NCBI RefSeq assembly: GCF_000215705.1 | Contig: NC_015677.1 | Location: 2,926,001 to 2,990,000 of the forward strand | DNA from: Ramlibacter tataouinensis TTB310 | GTDB lineage: Bacteria; Pseudomonadota; Gammaproteobacteria; Burkholderiales; Burkholderiaceae_C | Reading direction: 5' to 3' | Length of the DNA stretch: 64,000 nt | Shown here: positions 25,301 to 30,583 of the stretch, in pieces | Layout: each line of letters begins with the position of its first letter | Position numbering within the stretch: position 1 is the stretch's first letter | Translations under genes and position numbers: made by a program | Notes under the pieces: generated by a model | The model's input: the letters and a program-made list of their open reading frames with translations, nothing else | Told to the model about the DNA's origin: nothing | Database searches by the model: none

Positions 25301-26242
25301 GTCGCGTGCGGGGCTCAAACTGGCAGTAAGCGGATCTACCTTTCCATCATCTAGTGTGTGCGCGACCCTAGAACCTTCAGCTATGGCGAGTTCAAGACCG
25401 GTCCTCCCAGAGGCCAGCTGAGTACCTTTAATGCCATCAGGCGTAAGACCGTAAAGAGCTTCATAAGCATAGATTGTCGTGCGCCGCTTCTGCAGCATCT
25501 CATAGACAGCTTTGGCTTCAGCTTGCGTAGCAGCAGCTGGATCGTCGTAGAGGCCGATGACTTCAGCTTCAATAAATCGCCGCTTGGCAATACCCGTCAA
25601 CTTGTCGCCGTTGGAGTTATAGCGAATCTCAAACCAAGCCTCGGCCCGATCACCGTTTCGGAATGCACGCGCCAAGCCAGGTCCGAGTAGGTCGGGAACG
25701 CCGTCTCGATTCTTGTCTTGGCTGTTCCAAGAAAGCGAAAACAGTGCAGCTCGCTCTCGAGATTGCGGGGTAGTAGTTAACCCATACTTAATTTCCCAAG
25801 CAGTAATGCCGTCCTCGTACCGTGGTGCGATACCTCGGAATGCATTGACAATCTCCGACTGCGTTAGTGTGAAGTTAATACGTTTTGCACTTCCATTAGT
25901 CGTTACTACGCTGGGATCAGTGGCCCATTTCGCCATGACTGAGTCCAAGGCGGGAAGGAGAGTAGAGGCCGCTTGCCCTTGGAGATATGCTTGGCTTAGC
26001 GTTGACCGTATCTGAGCAATATAAAGCTGATGTGCAGGATTCGGTAAGTCGAAGCCCATCTCTTCGAGTACCTCGTCAAGATTCCTCGCAACTCGCAAAT
26101 TAAAGCCAATGCCCAGGGTGGGGATTTGCTTGCTGTCTAAGTATGGACGTGTCTGAGGTGTACCGCCTTCCTCAAGCTGCAGCAGTAAGTCGTATCGAAC
26201 GCTCAAGTATTGAGCAGTCGTAAGTGAATGTGGCGTGATCAT
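13301..26242 (-). CDS. Giant RTX protein with N-terminal lysozyme-like domain
   Basis: A 4313-residue protein, predicted to be type I-secreted. Residues about 12-235 read as a GH24/T4-lysozyme-like domain: LEEGG (Glu25), PYLDSKQIPTLGIGFNL (Asp36, Thr42), AALFSLSWNS, LLGPGLARAFRNGDRAEAWFEI and GIAKRRFIEAEVIGLY. An EF-hand-like loop, DKNRDGVPD, lies at 176-184. Residues about 368-1105 are dense RTX nonapeptides (GGxGxDxLx), followed by HCBP-related segments (VEQVKFADGTTW). About 28 repeats of 80-100 residues fill about 1450-3890 (core: YTLxxNVENLTLTG, GTGNxLxNxLTGN, GGxGNDTYVV). A last RTX block and a C-terminal region with FDFTQVVAAFDMAM follow, with no N-terminal signal peptide, as expected for type I export. 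ATG 26242 follows a G-rich ribosome site. The secretion genes lie directly upstream. The lysozyme family match and its activity are inferred from motifs only. Confidence 0.9.
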   Translation of the reverse strand: MITPHSLTTAQYLSVRYDLLLQLEEGGTPQTRPYLDSKQIPTLGIGFNLRVARNLDEVLEEMGFDLPNPAHQLYIAQIRSTLSQAYLQGQAASTLLPALDSVMAKWATDPSVVTTNGSAKRINFTLTQSEIVNAFRGIAPRYEDGITAWEIKYGLTTTPQSRERAALFSLSWNSQDKNRDGVPDLLGPGLARAFRNGDRAEAWFEIRYNSNGDKLTGIAKRRFIEAEVIGLYDDPAAATQAEAKAVYEMLQKRRTTIYAYEALYGLTPDGIKGTQLASGRTGLELAIAEGSRVAHTLDDGKVDPLTASLSPARDAFITWVNAQLPFGESPLVPGNWNPAAIYFRGPNMGGNVLDATGDNGKGLGLDKNLLVGDDRSDDLRAGTGDDVVIGMGGDDVLEGGTGADTLYGGLGDDLYVWNTGDGNDRIVDPDGGRLVINNGLPFGFRGLMTKDGTSNVWRDATGSVVLTHNSPWRIELADGSIIELGEDFDPAEWGITLGEQLVAPTVTIIGDKDYGPNPDQPLKDEWGNPAGNSAPNREDTLSGSTGNDSIEGLGGRDSILGMAGDDIIEGGASADIIAGGAGADRLFANVEIGLPQATADGNMQSGSGIKGDWLNGGKGDDVVIAGSDNDVLFGGDGRDVLVGGAGADVMNGDDDYTASSFDWTVTDYGNPFDRIWGPVTIDNPSAGAADVLYGGEGNDFLAGLYGDDVLYGESGNDSLGGQGGDDMLFGGTGDDQLTGEYGKLTYDSGAGTVISGNDYLDGEDGHDWLQGEGGDDDLFGGRGNDVLYGDASYSDGMTGRDYLDGEDGNDELVGGSLDDELFGGDGNDTLFGDADWISVEQHGSDYLDGEAGDDYLRGYAGDDQMFGGGGADTLHGEAGKDYLDGEEDNDLLVSGEGDDTLYGGGGKDELQGGTGNDQLSGDAGNDRLFGEDGDDYLDGGDDNDSLVGGNGNDSVFGGAGNDQLFGLAGLDYLDGESGSDELQGGTEADVLYGGTEDDLLFGKAGNDTLDGESGNDQVQGGDGNDVVSGGDGADLVVADAGNDTLHGDGGQDELQAGIGDDVLYGGEGNDVLFGMDGLDTLDGGAGNDSLQGDAGVDTYVFSRGGGHDSIYNYEQNGGATDVLQFADVAAGDVYAYRDGLDQVYRIKGTDDAIRVKNYHAITRSVYNPNNYSYTYYYDYRVEQVKFADGTTWTPDTTPMYVAGALGSVMSPYGTTKNDTFAPSVTGGTFYGRSGSDTYEWGLRTGKTFVSDETNNIDVNAIMVDASVSSSSVSVRRDGTDAILTIQNSPDELRVEGAVISNRGVFQVKFADGVVWNLHDFFARTTEGSEEIFGTGGNESIDGLGGSDTIDAAWGVDTVRGGEGDDKITVHGGLAYGDGGSDTIFANSRATVDGGDGNDTITSSSNSGTVLYGGAGNDRLNLNAYYAESVYGGTGDDTYNTPGATIVEYANEGRDTVISEYDYTLGANLENLTIRYSGWGTGNVLDNVLTGGMYDNTLVGAVGNDTLDGAAGYDRLDGGAGDDTYLFSRGGQADAVVNETEATGTMDRIVFAAGIAASDIAVQRSGNDLTLVLHGTGDQVRVSGYFATASSIEQVQFADGTVWDAATIQTLVSFVPTEDNDVLGGTSGADSINALGGNDTVSGLAGDDTLDGGAGIDSLTGGAGNDLYLVDNASDAVSELSGEGVDTVRSSVSYSLSGEVENLTLTGSALAGTGNALDNAIVGNGGSNTLTGWFGNDTLDGGAGSDSLVGGIGNDTYLVDSTTDVVVENAGEGTDTVQAAYNYTLGASTENLVLAGGATTGTGNGLANVITGNAYDNTLSGMAGDDTMAGSAGSDTYIVSESGDVVVEGAGEGVDVVQSSVTYTLSANVENLTLTGTAAVNGTGNAMANTLTGNSGANVLAGGAGNDYYVMSTGDSVVENADEGTDTVQTDIGVSALWANVENVTLTGSGRVGVTGNALGNVIIGNVANNALSGGDGDDRLEGGGGTDTLTGGAGNDYFVIDDSRDTVTEVAGQGTDTIETSFNYTLGTTNVVENLVLTGAATTGTGNGLANVLTGNGLSNTLSGLTGNDTMIGNGGDDTYIVAETGDVVVENEGEGTDVVQSSVTYTLSANIENLTLTGTGAADGTGNSLDNVLTGNSAANTLAGGAGNDTYVIGANDVVTENVNEGVDTVQSSVTFTLGSNLENLTLTGTSVINGTGNALDNVLTGNSAANVLVGGQGNDTYFIGSGDTVTETAGEGIDTVMSSVTYTLGLHVENLTLTGANAINGTGNELDNILAGNSAANVLTGGKGNDTYIVSAGDTVVEAAGEGDDTVRADVSYSIATSANVENLVLTATAALNATGNALNNVIVGSAGNNTIDGGAGADTMSGGLGDDTYTVDNAGDVVVESAGKGTDTIQTTLSFVSGGNIENITLLGTGSVNATGDDTNNTLIGNSAANVLTGNGGNDTLNGAGGSDTLAGGAGDDTYVLTAGAVVVENADEGTDTIQTAATHTLAANVENLTLTGTAAVNGYGNAGKNLITGNDGANILDGGAGPDKVYGGGGNDTLYGGAGGELHGGAGDDVYVLNAPEMDCDVENWDTSNFVSVFEYDGSGIDRVEGELNISLMSYYYYSGGYRYVGYIENATMTGTYSGSLEGHDGDNILIGNAGNNRIIGRAGADRLDGGAGNDTIQGGANATMIGGLGNDRLEIWENSVSATFQGGLGDDYYYLYYGTGSITENLNEGIDTVEVVSPSGGTYTLGANLENLNIYGGTGNGNGLDNRIAGHGDFYGMAGNDTLDGSNWGNGDYINRLYGGTGNDTYIVTASDVVTENLNEGIDTVTASSSYTLSANVENLTLTGSASISGTGNELANVLTGNSGSNVLSGGLGDDTYVISWGDSVVESANAGVDTIETGISYSLANSANVENLVLTGASSVNATGNALNNTLTGNQQNNVLDGGAGADTMKGAAGNDTYVVDNIADSVIENAGEGTDTIQSSVTYTLSANAENLTLTGSSAIDGTGNDGANMLTGNTAANVLRGAQGDDTYVVGALDTVIELAGEGADTVRSSIDYTLGDNVENLVLTDYAVKGTGNALANTLTGSYAYNTLAGGLGDDTYVVSYGDTVVEEAGAGTDTVRVDTDWTLGANLENLVLAGNYAYSGTGNDLANRLTGSALNNVLDGASGADTMEGGLGSDTYVVDDAADDVRENAGEGTDIVNASVTHTLAANVENLTLLGSSAIDGTGNGLSNVIAGNSAGNTLRGNDGHDTLDGGAGADTLVGGTGDDTYVLDSFADVVIENDGEGIDTVRTSTDGYNLEGSVENLTLLGTGVGRGTAGANVLNAQNGGSNSLYGGLGDDTYVIDAGDAVLEAADGGVDTVQVNATYTLAAEVENLTLTGTAAANGTGNELDNVLTGNSAANVLAGGLGDDVYVLGAGDVTVENAGEGTDTVMSSVSQALGANVENLTLTGADAVSGTGNYAANVIAGNAANNLLDGQGGADTLRGAGGNDTYYVRDGFTIVIENAGEGVDTVLSSIDYTLGEELENLTLNGPAPQAGTGNSLDNTITGNVNDNTLAGLEGDDTLDGLFGADTLIGGTGDDTYVVDNDGDVVVENAGEGMDTVRSRRDIVLGDNLENLTLTGTFAVYATGNALDNVITGNAFHNVLDGGSGADTMQGGDGDDVYFVDQAGDVVLETPNAAHGRDTVNSAITFTLDAELENLTLTGTAAIQGTGNAGDNVLVGNGGANTLTGAAGNDSLDGGAGADLLVGGTGADTYQVDDAGDVVVEDVSDSSRDTVISSVDLVLGANLENLQLAGAARVATGNDLDNAILGNAENNVLDGAAGADTLIGGAGNDTYVVDNTADWVAEYMGEGYDELRASVSVTLGVNVEVLTLTGAADLSGTGNQGNNILRGNAGANTLDGGAGGDVVAGFGGTDTLVNGSGSAALDGGSGSDSLRGSAASELFAGGTGSDTLTLGGGADVIAFKKGDGADIVIGVDSVRNDTLSLSHVQYSELRLAREGTDLVVKVDGTADALRLQGWYEDASKQGVSTLQMVLPGTTDYAPGSGDVLRDAQVKIFDFTQVVAAFDMAMAENPSLQEWAPEETMLAGALIASSDAQAIGGRLAWMYAQDSTVAHTDYLTATTQLTDAAFGVRAQDIVELAGAESYYLAPEGGTTGVGGASYATTEQPVAETITASSETVYAEESFATSGDNLTSASFSAFSMDLSTVEGDATTDAGKTATQGTPSASLIDADTLAMKQGSAGTRVNSPPIADRWIAVDAWAGLQPALVMDSAAGLGDEAQATSLTLIQSNSSSRPADLQTVARIENVADLRLANLQG
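14580..21900 (-). repeat. About 28 tandem copies of an 80-100 residue coding repeat
   Basis: I counted 28 copies by the landmark VENLTLTG or its variants in the translation. The unit carries a Val-Glu-Asn-Leu core, a GTGNxLxNxLTGN turn and one or two RTX nonapeptides. DNA copies are diverged, so the array is stable-looking rather than recently amplified. Edges are approximate. Confidence 0.85.
22930..25140 (-). repeat. RTX nonapeptide cluster, N-terminal block
   Basis: Encodes uninterrupted GGxGxDxLx-type repeats with many YLDGE(D/S)G variants, expected to form parallel beta-rolls that bind calcium outside the cell and so drive folding after secretion. Confidence 0.85.
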
Positions 26243-26256
26243 GATTCCCCCCCTGT

Positions 26257-27069
26257 TTACCGTATGTACTCAACCTCGCAGACTGCGCCAGCGTTGGCCG
26301 CATATCGACCGATGCCTGGACCTGATAAGCCTTCGTATAAATTGCCGCGATAAAGGTGTGCACGCCCTTGAAGCAGAACTATGTCCGAACCTTTCTGATT
26401 GAGGGTCTGCGCGTAATCAATGGCAAGGCGCTCGCCTAAATCCTCAACGACCATAAGTTTTGGGGACTGCCCTGGCATGAAAGTGTCGCGATGATCAGCA
26501 ATGCATTGGCGGTCGCCAAGTCGATAAACCACCTCTTCTTTTTTGTCATAATTCAAATCAACCATCGCTCGCTGGAGATGAACTCGACCGGCATTGATGG
26601 CTGCGTCCAATTTCACCTTGAACTCTTGCCAGTTCTTCTCCCGTCGGACTTCTTCACAATCTCCTTTGCATTCCTCAGGCACGTGGAAATACGCGCGCGC
26701 CCACTGGGCGATCAGGTTGAGGTGCTTTTTTGGGTCCACATCCTCCCAATCTGGTCGTCCTAAATCTTTGCGAAAATCAGGATGCACTTTGAAGTCGCAG
26801 CGGAGTGCGGCATCTTCACAAAAGTGATTAAGGTTGTTTACGTAGACGCGGCACAACGGATAGCGCTGCCCTTCTATCAAGCGATAGCAGTGTTTAGATT
26901 TGCTGCCGCTGGCTAACGGTGGAGGCTTGGCAGCTTCCTCATATTCACCTTTAGGCTTTACTTGAACCTTGAATGCTGTGTCAGCTAGCGCAAGTGTCGG
27001 CGCCAAGCAAAAGTAAAAAGCTACTGCAGCTATGTTGAGTGCCATTGACCAACTTCTGTGATGACTCAC
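26257..27069 (-). CDS. Cys-rich exported protein of the RTX operon, function unknown
   Basis: I do not recognise a family. The GTG start at 27069 overlaps the hlyD stop (GTGA) and has GGGAGG a few bases upstream. The 270-residue product has a signal peptide (LNIAAVAFYFCLAPTLALAD, cleavage near residue 29). Eight Cys follow in the mature part (61, 73, 84, 91, 134, 138, 189, 264), enough for four disulphides, which points to a folded periplasmic or surface protein. The stop lies 14 bp before the giant RTX gene. GC drops to roughly 40-50% here. Position and features would suit a periplasmic inhibitor that protects the cell from the lysozyme-like domain, but an export accessory is equally open. 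Confidence 0.8.
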   Translation of the reverse strand: MSHHRSWSMALNIAAVAFYFCLAPTLALADTAFKVQVKPKGEYEEAAKPPPLASGSKSKHCYRLIEGQRYPLCRVYVNNLNHFCEDAALRCDFKVHPDFRKDLGRPDWEDVDPKKHLNLIAQWARAYFHVPEECKGDCEEVRREKNWQEFKVKLDAAINAGRVHLQRAMVDLNYDKKEEVVYRLGDRQCIADHRDTFMPGQSPKLMVVEDLGERLAIDYAQTLNQKGSDIVLLQGRAHLYRGNLYEGLSGPGIGRYAANAGAVCEVEYIR

Positions 27070-28430
27070 CTTTCCCTCCCTGCTTCCTGCAAAGTCTTAC
27101 TAACTGGGCTCAGCAAATATTCCATCACCGTTCGCTCGCCCTGATGAATTTCCGCGCTGGCTTGCATGCCGGCCTCCAGCTCGAATTTGCGAGCTCCGCT
27201 TTCGTCCTGCGCTTCGAGGTACTGCGTCTTCAGCTTGACCAGCGCCTTGTATCCCGCCGCCGTTGGTTGAGACAACATGCCGTCACTCACTTGCGCGGTC
27301 CGAGCTGTGGCCATACCTTGGGTGTCGGCGGCGATCGTCAACACAGTGCCATCCAGCAACCCATACTTCTGAAACGGATAGGCAGTGAGCTTCAGCTTGA
27401 CGGACTGACCGGCGCGCACGAAGCCGATGTCCTCATTGCGCACCTGCACCTCCGCCAACAGGGTTTCGCCCCGGGGTACCAGCGTCAGCAGAACCATCCC
27501 GGGCTGCACCACGGCTCCTCGGCTGGTAGTTGCCAGATCCTTCACAACGCCGTCTTGAGGAGCTTTCAATTCCAGGAGCGCCTGCTTAAAAGCCGACTTG
27601 CGGTCTTCCTGATCCAGCCGCGCGAGGGCGGCTACGACCTCGGTGCGCTCCGATTGCAGTTGGCTGCGATAGTTGCTGGTGAGGGCGGACACCTTCTTGT
27701 CCTGCGCGGCAATTCCTTGGACGAGCCCTTCCGCAACCGCTGCCTGGCTCTTGAGGTCTTGCGCCTTCTCCAGCGCCTCGCGCTCCTTCTCGTTACCAGC
27801 CAGCGCGCTCAGGAAACCCTCATTGACCAGCTTGCGATGGGACGCGGCAGCTTGCTCGTAGCTCGGCAGCGTCACCCGTAGTTTCTCTGCTGTCTCCTGG
27901 GCCGCCTTGAGGTCCTGCTCCAGCCGCCGGCGCTGCGCCGCTTCCTGCGCCAGCGCGTCCTGGTAGGCCTGTGCGCGTTGAGCGCCTTGCTGCTGGACTT
28001 GGGCCAGCAGCGCCGGGCTGTCGCCGGCCTGGCCGATCATCGGCCTCCCGGCGAGTTCTGCGTCGATGCGCCGGAGCGTCAGACGCTTGAGCTGGAGCTC
28101 GCCGGTCAGGCTCTGGCCTTCTGCCTTCGCCAGCGTAGGATCCAGCCGGATCAGCGTCTGGCCAGCACGCACAAAATCGCCTTCGGCGACCAAGATTTCG
28201 CTGATCACGCCTGCCTCGGCAGGCTGGACGATCTTGACGTAGGTTTGCGGAACGAGCTTGCCCTCGGCGACTGCAACGATGTCCAGCTTGCCCACCATTG
28301 CCCACAGCAGCATCAGCGCGCACAAGGTCGCAACCGCTGCCAGCACCACCCGTGGCAGCTTCGCGGGCGGGCTTTCCTGGATGGCAAGCAGCCCGGGGGC
28401 GAACTCGATGGCCTGCGCGTCCAGCTTCAT
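27066..28430 (-). CDS. Type I secretion membrane fusion protein (HlyD family)
   Basis: This periplasmic adaptor links the inner-membrane ABC exporter to an outer-membrane TolC-type channel. The 454-residue product has a cytoplasmic tail, one membrane helix (VVLAAVATLCALMLLWAMVG), a lipoyl half-motif (EAGVISEILVAEGDFVRAGQTLIRLDP), a long coiled coil (about 100-290), the second lipoyl half (ELKAPQDGVVKDLATTSRGAVVQPGMVLLTLVP) and a HlyD-type beta-barrel end. ATG 28430 overlaps the ABC gene stop (ATGA), and the stop overlaps the next gene (GTGA), so three genes are coupled. Confidence 0.93.
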   Translation of the reverse strand: MKLDAQAIEFAPGLLAIQESPPAKLPRVVLAAVATLCALMLLWAMVGKLDIVAVAEGKLVPQTYVKIVQPAEAGVISEILVAEGDFVRAGQTLIRLDPTLAKAEGQSLTGELQLKRLTLRRIDAELAGRPMIGQAGDSPALLAQVQQQGAQRAQAYQDALAQEAAQRRRLEQDLKAAQETAEKLRVTLPSYEQAAASHRKLVNEGFLSALAGNEKEREALEKAQDLKSQAAVAEGLVQGIAAQDKKVSALTSNYRSQLQSERTEVVAALARLDQEDRKSAFKQALLELKAPQDGVVKDLATTSRGAVVQPGMVLLTLVPRGETLLAEVQVRNEDIGFVRAGQSVKLKLTAYPFQKYGLLDGTVLTIAADTQGMATARTAQVSDGMLSQPTAAGYKALVKLKTQYLEAQDESGARKFELEAGMQASAEIHQGERTVMEYLLSPVSKTLQEAGRER

Positions 28431-30559
28431 GCCTTGGCCTCCTCCTTCACCCGGGCGATCGCCTTGCGCAGCGCGCCGTCCCGCACGATGTAGACCTCGT
28501 CCACCTGCAAAGTACGCGGCATGGCATGGGTGACGAAGATCATGGTGACGTGCCCCTTCAGCTGGTTCACGGTGGCCGCAAAGGATTCCGCCGTGCCCAC
28601 GTCCAACGACGAAGTCGCCTCGTCGAAGATCAGCACCTTGGGGTTCTTCAACAGCGCGCGCGCGATGGCGATACGCTGCTTCTGGCCACCGGACAGGCCT
28701 GCGCCGCGCTCGCCGATCTCCGTCTGGTAGCCGTTGGGCAATGACTCGATGGTCTGGTGGATCTCCGCACGGCGGCACGCCTGGACGACGTCCTGGATGC
28801 TGGCTTGCGGATTCGCGGCCAGCAGGTTGTCATAGATCGACCCGCTGAACAGCACCGTTTCCTGCGGGACCACGCCGAAGTTGCTGCGAAGCTCATTGGC
28901 CGATTGATGGCGAGCGTCGATGCCGTTGACCTTTACCGCACCTTCCGTTGCGCGGTAGAAGCCCTGCAGCAGCTTGGCCAGCGTTGATTTGCCGGAGCCG
29001 CTCGGCCCCATGATGGCGATGGCGCGGCCCGGCTCTATCTGCAGGTGCACGTTGCGATAAAGCCAGGGCAGCTCGTCGCCGTAGCGAAAACCTACGCCCT
29101 CGAGCTCGATTTTCCCCGTGGCGTCGCCTTGCCGTGCGGGCAGGAGGCTGTAAGGTTCGACCGGTGCGTTCATCAGGTCACCCAACCTTTGTACGGCCAG
29201 GCTCGCCTGCTGAAACTGCTGCCACAAACCGACCAGCCGCAGCATCGGCTGGCTGATGCGGCCGGCAAACATCTGGAAGGCCACGAGCATGCCGATGGTG
29301 AACGCCGTGCCGCCGGGGGTCGGGTTCATCACGATCCAGGCGCCGGCCATCAGCACCAGCACGGTCATCAGCTGCTCGAGGGCGCTGGCGACCGTGTTGT
29401 ACGTGTTGCCGATCTGGCGCGTTGCGAATCCGGATTGCAGGTAAGCAGCCAGGTAGCCACCGTAGCGGGCATTGAGCAGCGGCTCCATCTGAAGGCTTTT
29501 CACGGTTTCATGGCCTGCCACGTGCTCCGTGAGGAACGCCTGGTTGCGCGCGCCCAGCATGAACTGCTCGTTCATCCGCCGCTGGAACACCGGCGCCACC
29601 AGGATGGACATCAGTCCGATCACGCCCAGGATGCCCAGCACGATCAACGTCAACGGTACTGAGTAGAAGAACATCACGGCCAGGGCGATCAGCAGGAACG
29701 GGACATCCAGCACAAGCGTGACCGCCGCCGAGGAAATGAACTCGCGAATCGTCTCGATGCCATTCATGCGGGCTGCGATGACTCCGGTTGGCCGCTTCTC
29801 GAAATAGCGCAACGGCAGTTTGAACAGGTGCTCGAAGACGCTGGCACCGAGCACCGCATCGACACGGTTGCCGGTGTGGAGGACGAGGTATTGCCGTATC
29901 CACCCCAGAATTGCGGTGAAAAAGACAAAGATGCCCATGGCGATTCCCAGTACCACCAGGGTGCTTTGGGTGCGATGGACGACAACTTTGTCGACGACGG
30001 CCTGGGTGATCAGGGGGAAGGCGAGCGACAGCAGTTGGAGAAACAGGGACGCGACGAGCACCTGCCGCCATACCGCTTTGTGCTTGAGGAGCTCAGGCAC
30101 GAACCAGCGGAAACCGAAGCCCTGGCGCATGGAGGCCGCGTCGGTGTCGGCAGGAGCACGCACCGCCGGCGCGGCCTGGACGATGTACTCGGCGAAGAAC
30201 TCGCCGAACTCCCCCTCGGCCCAGGTTTTCTGCTCCCCACCGCCATTCCACAGCTGCACGCCTTCCGTGCCGGCCTTCAGCACCAGCACGAACTCGCCCG
30301 AAACCATGAGCGCCAAAAGGGGAAATGCCTTGGTCCGCAGGTCTTGGGCCGGGCACGTTGTGCCACGCACGTGGAAACCGAGCAGCCGTAAAGCAGGCAC
30401 GACGGAATCCGCGGCATGGGGCGGCGGAAAGCGCTGGCGCAGCAGCTGGGCGTCGAAAGGGCGGCCGTGATGCCGGCAGAGTTCTCCGATCAGGGCAGCG
30501 GCATCGAACGGTGGCGTTGGATGCACTGGCGTCGCGGGAGAGGATGAGGTCAGCTGCAA
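28427..30559 (-). CDS. Type I secretion ABC transporter (HlyB-like)
   Basis: The 710-residue product has an N-terminal C39-like domain (about 20-130) without the catalytic Cys context, as in HlyB, where it docks the RTX substrate. Six membrane helices follow (VLVASLFLQLLSLAFPLITQAVVDK, and others). The nucleotide-binding domain carries Walker A GPSGSGKST, signature LSGGQKQRIAIARALL and Walker B VLIFDEATSSLD. The start is a TTG at 30559 with no strong ribosome site; no better start keeps the N-terminal domain. It should export the giant RTX protein. A TolC gene is not in the window. Confidence 0.93.
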   Translation of the reverse strand: MQLTSSSPATPVHPTPPFDAAALIGELCRHHGRPFDAQLLRQRFPPPHAADSVVPALRLLGFHVRGTTCPAQDLRTKAFPLLALMVSGEFVLVLKAGTEGVQLWNGGGEQKTWAEGEFGEFFAEYIVQAAPAVRAPADTDAASMRQGFGFRWFVPELLKHKAVWRQVLVASLFLQLLSLAFPLITQAVVDKVVVHRTQSTLVVLGIAMGIFVFFTAILGWIRQYLVLHTGNRVDAVLGASVFEHLFKLPLRYFEKRPTGVIAARMNGIETIREFISSAAVTLVLDVPFLLIALAVMFFYSVPLTLIVLGILGVIGLMSILVAPVFQRRMNEQFMLGARNQAFLTEHVAGHETVKSLQMEPLLNARYGGYLAAYLQSGFATRQIGNTYNTVASALEQLMTVLVLMAGAWIVMNPTPGGTAFTIGMLVAFQMFAGRISQPMLRLVGLWQQFQQASLAVQRLGDLMNAPVEPYSLLPARQGDATGKIELEGVGFRYGDELPWLYRNVHLQIEPGRAIAIMGPSGSGKSTLAKLLQGFYRATEGAVKVNGIDARHQSANELRSNFGVVPQETVLFSGSIYDNLLAANPQASIQDVVQACRRAEIHQTIESLPNGYQTEIGERGAGLSGGQKQRIAIARALLKNPKVLIFDEATSSLDVGTAESFAATVNQLKGHVTMIFVTHAMPRTLQVDEVYIVRDGALRKAIARVKEEAKA

Positions 30560-30583
30560 GATGCGTCCGATGCTGAGGGGCTG

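Noticed and set aside
25538..26209. Phage lysozyme-like motifs taken as a sign of a prophage
   Set aside because: No phage structural, integrase or holin genes are near; the domain is fused in frame to an RTX protein.
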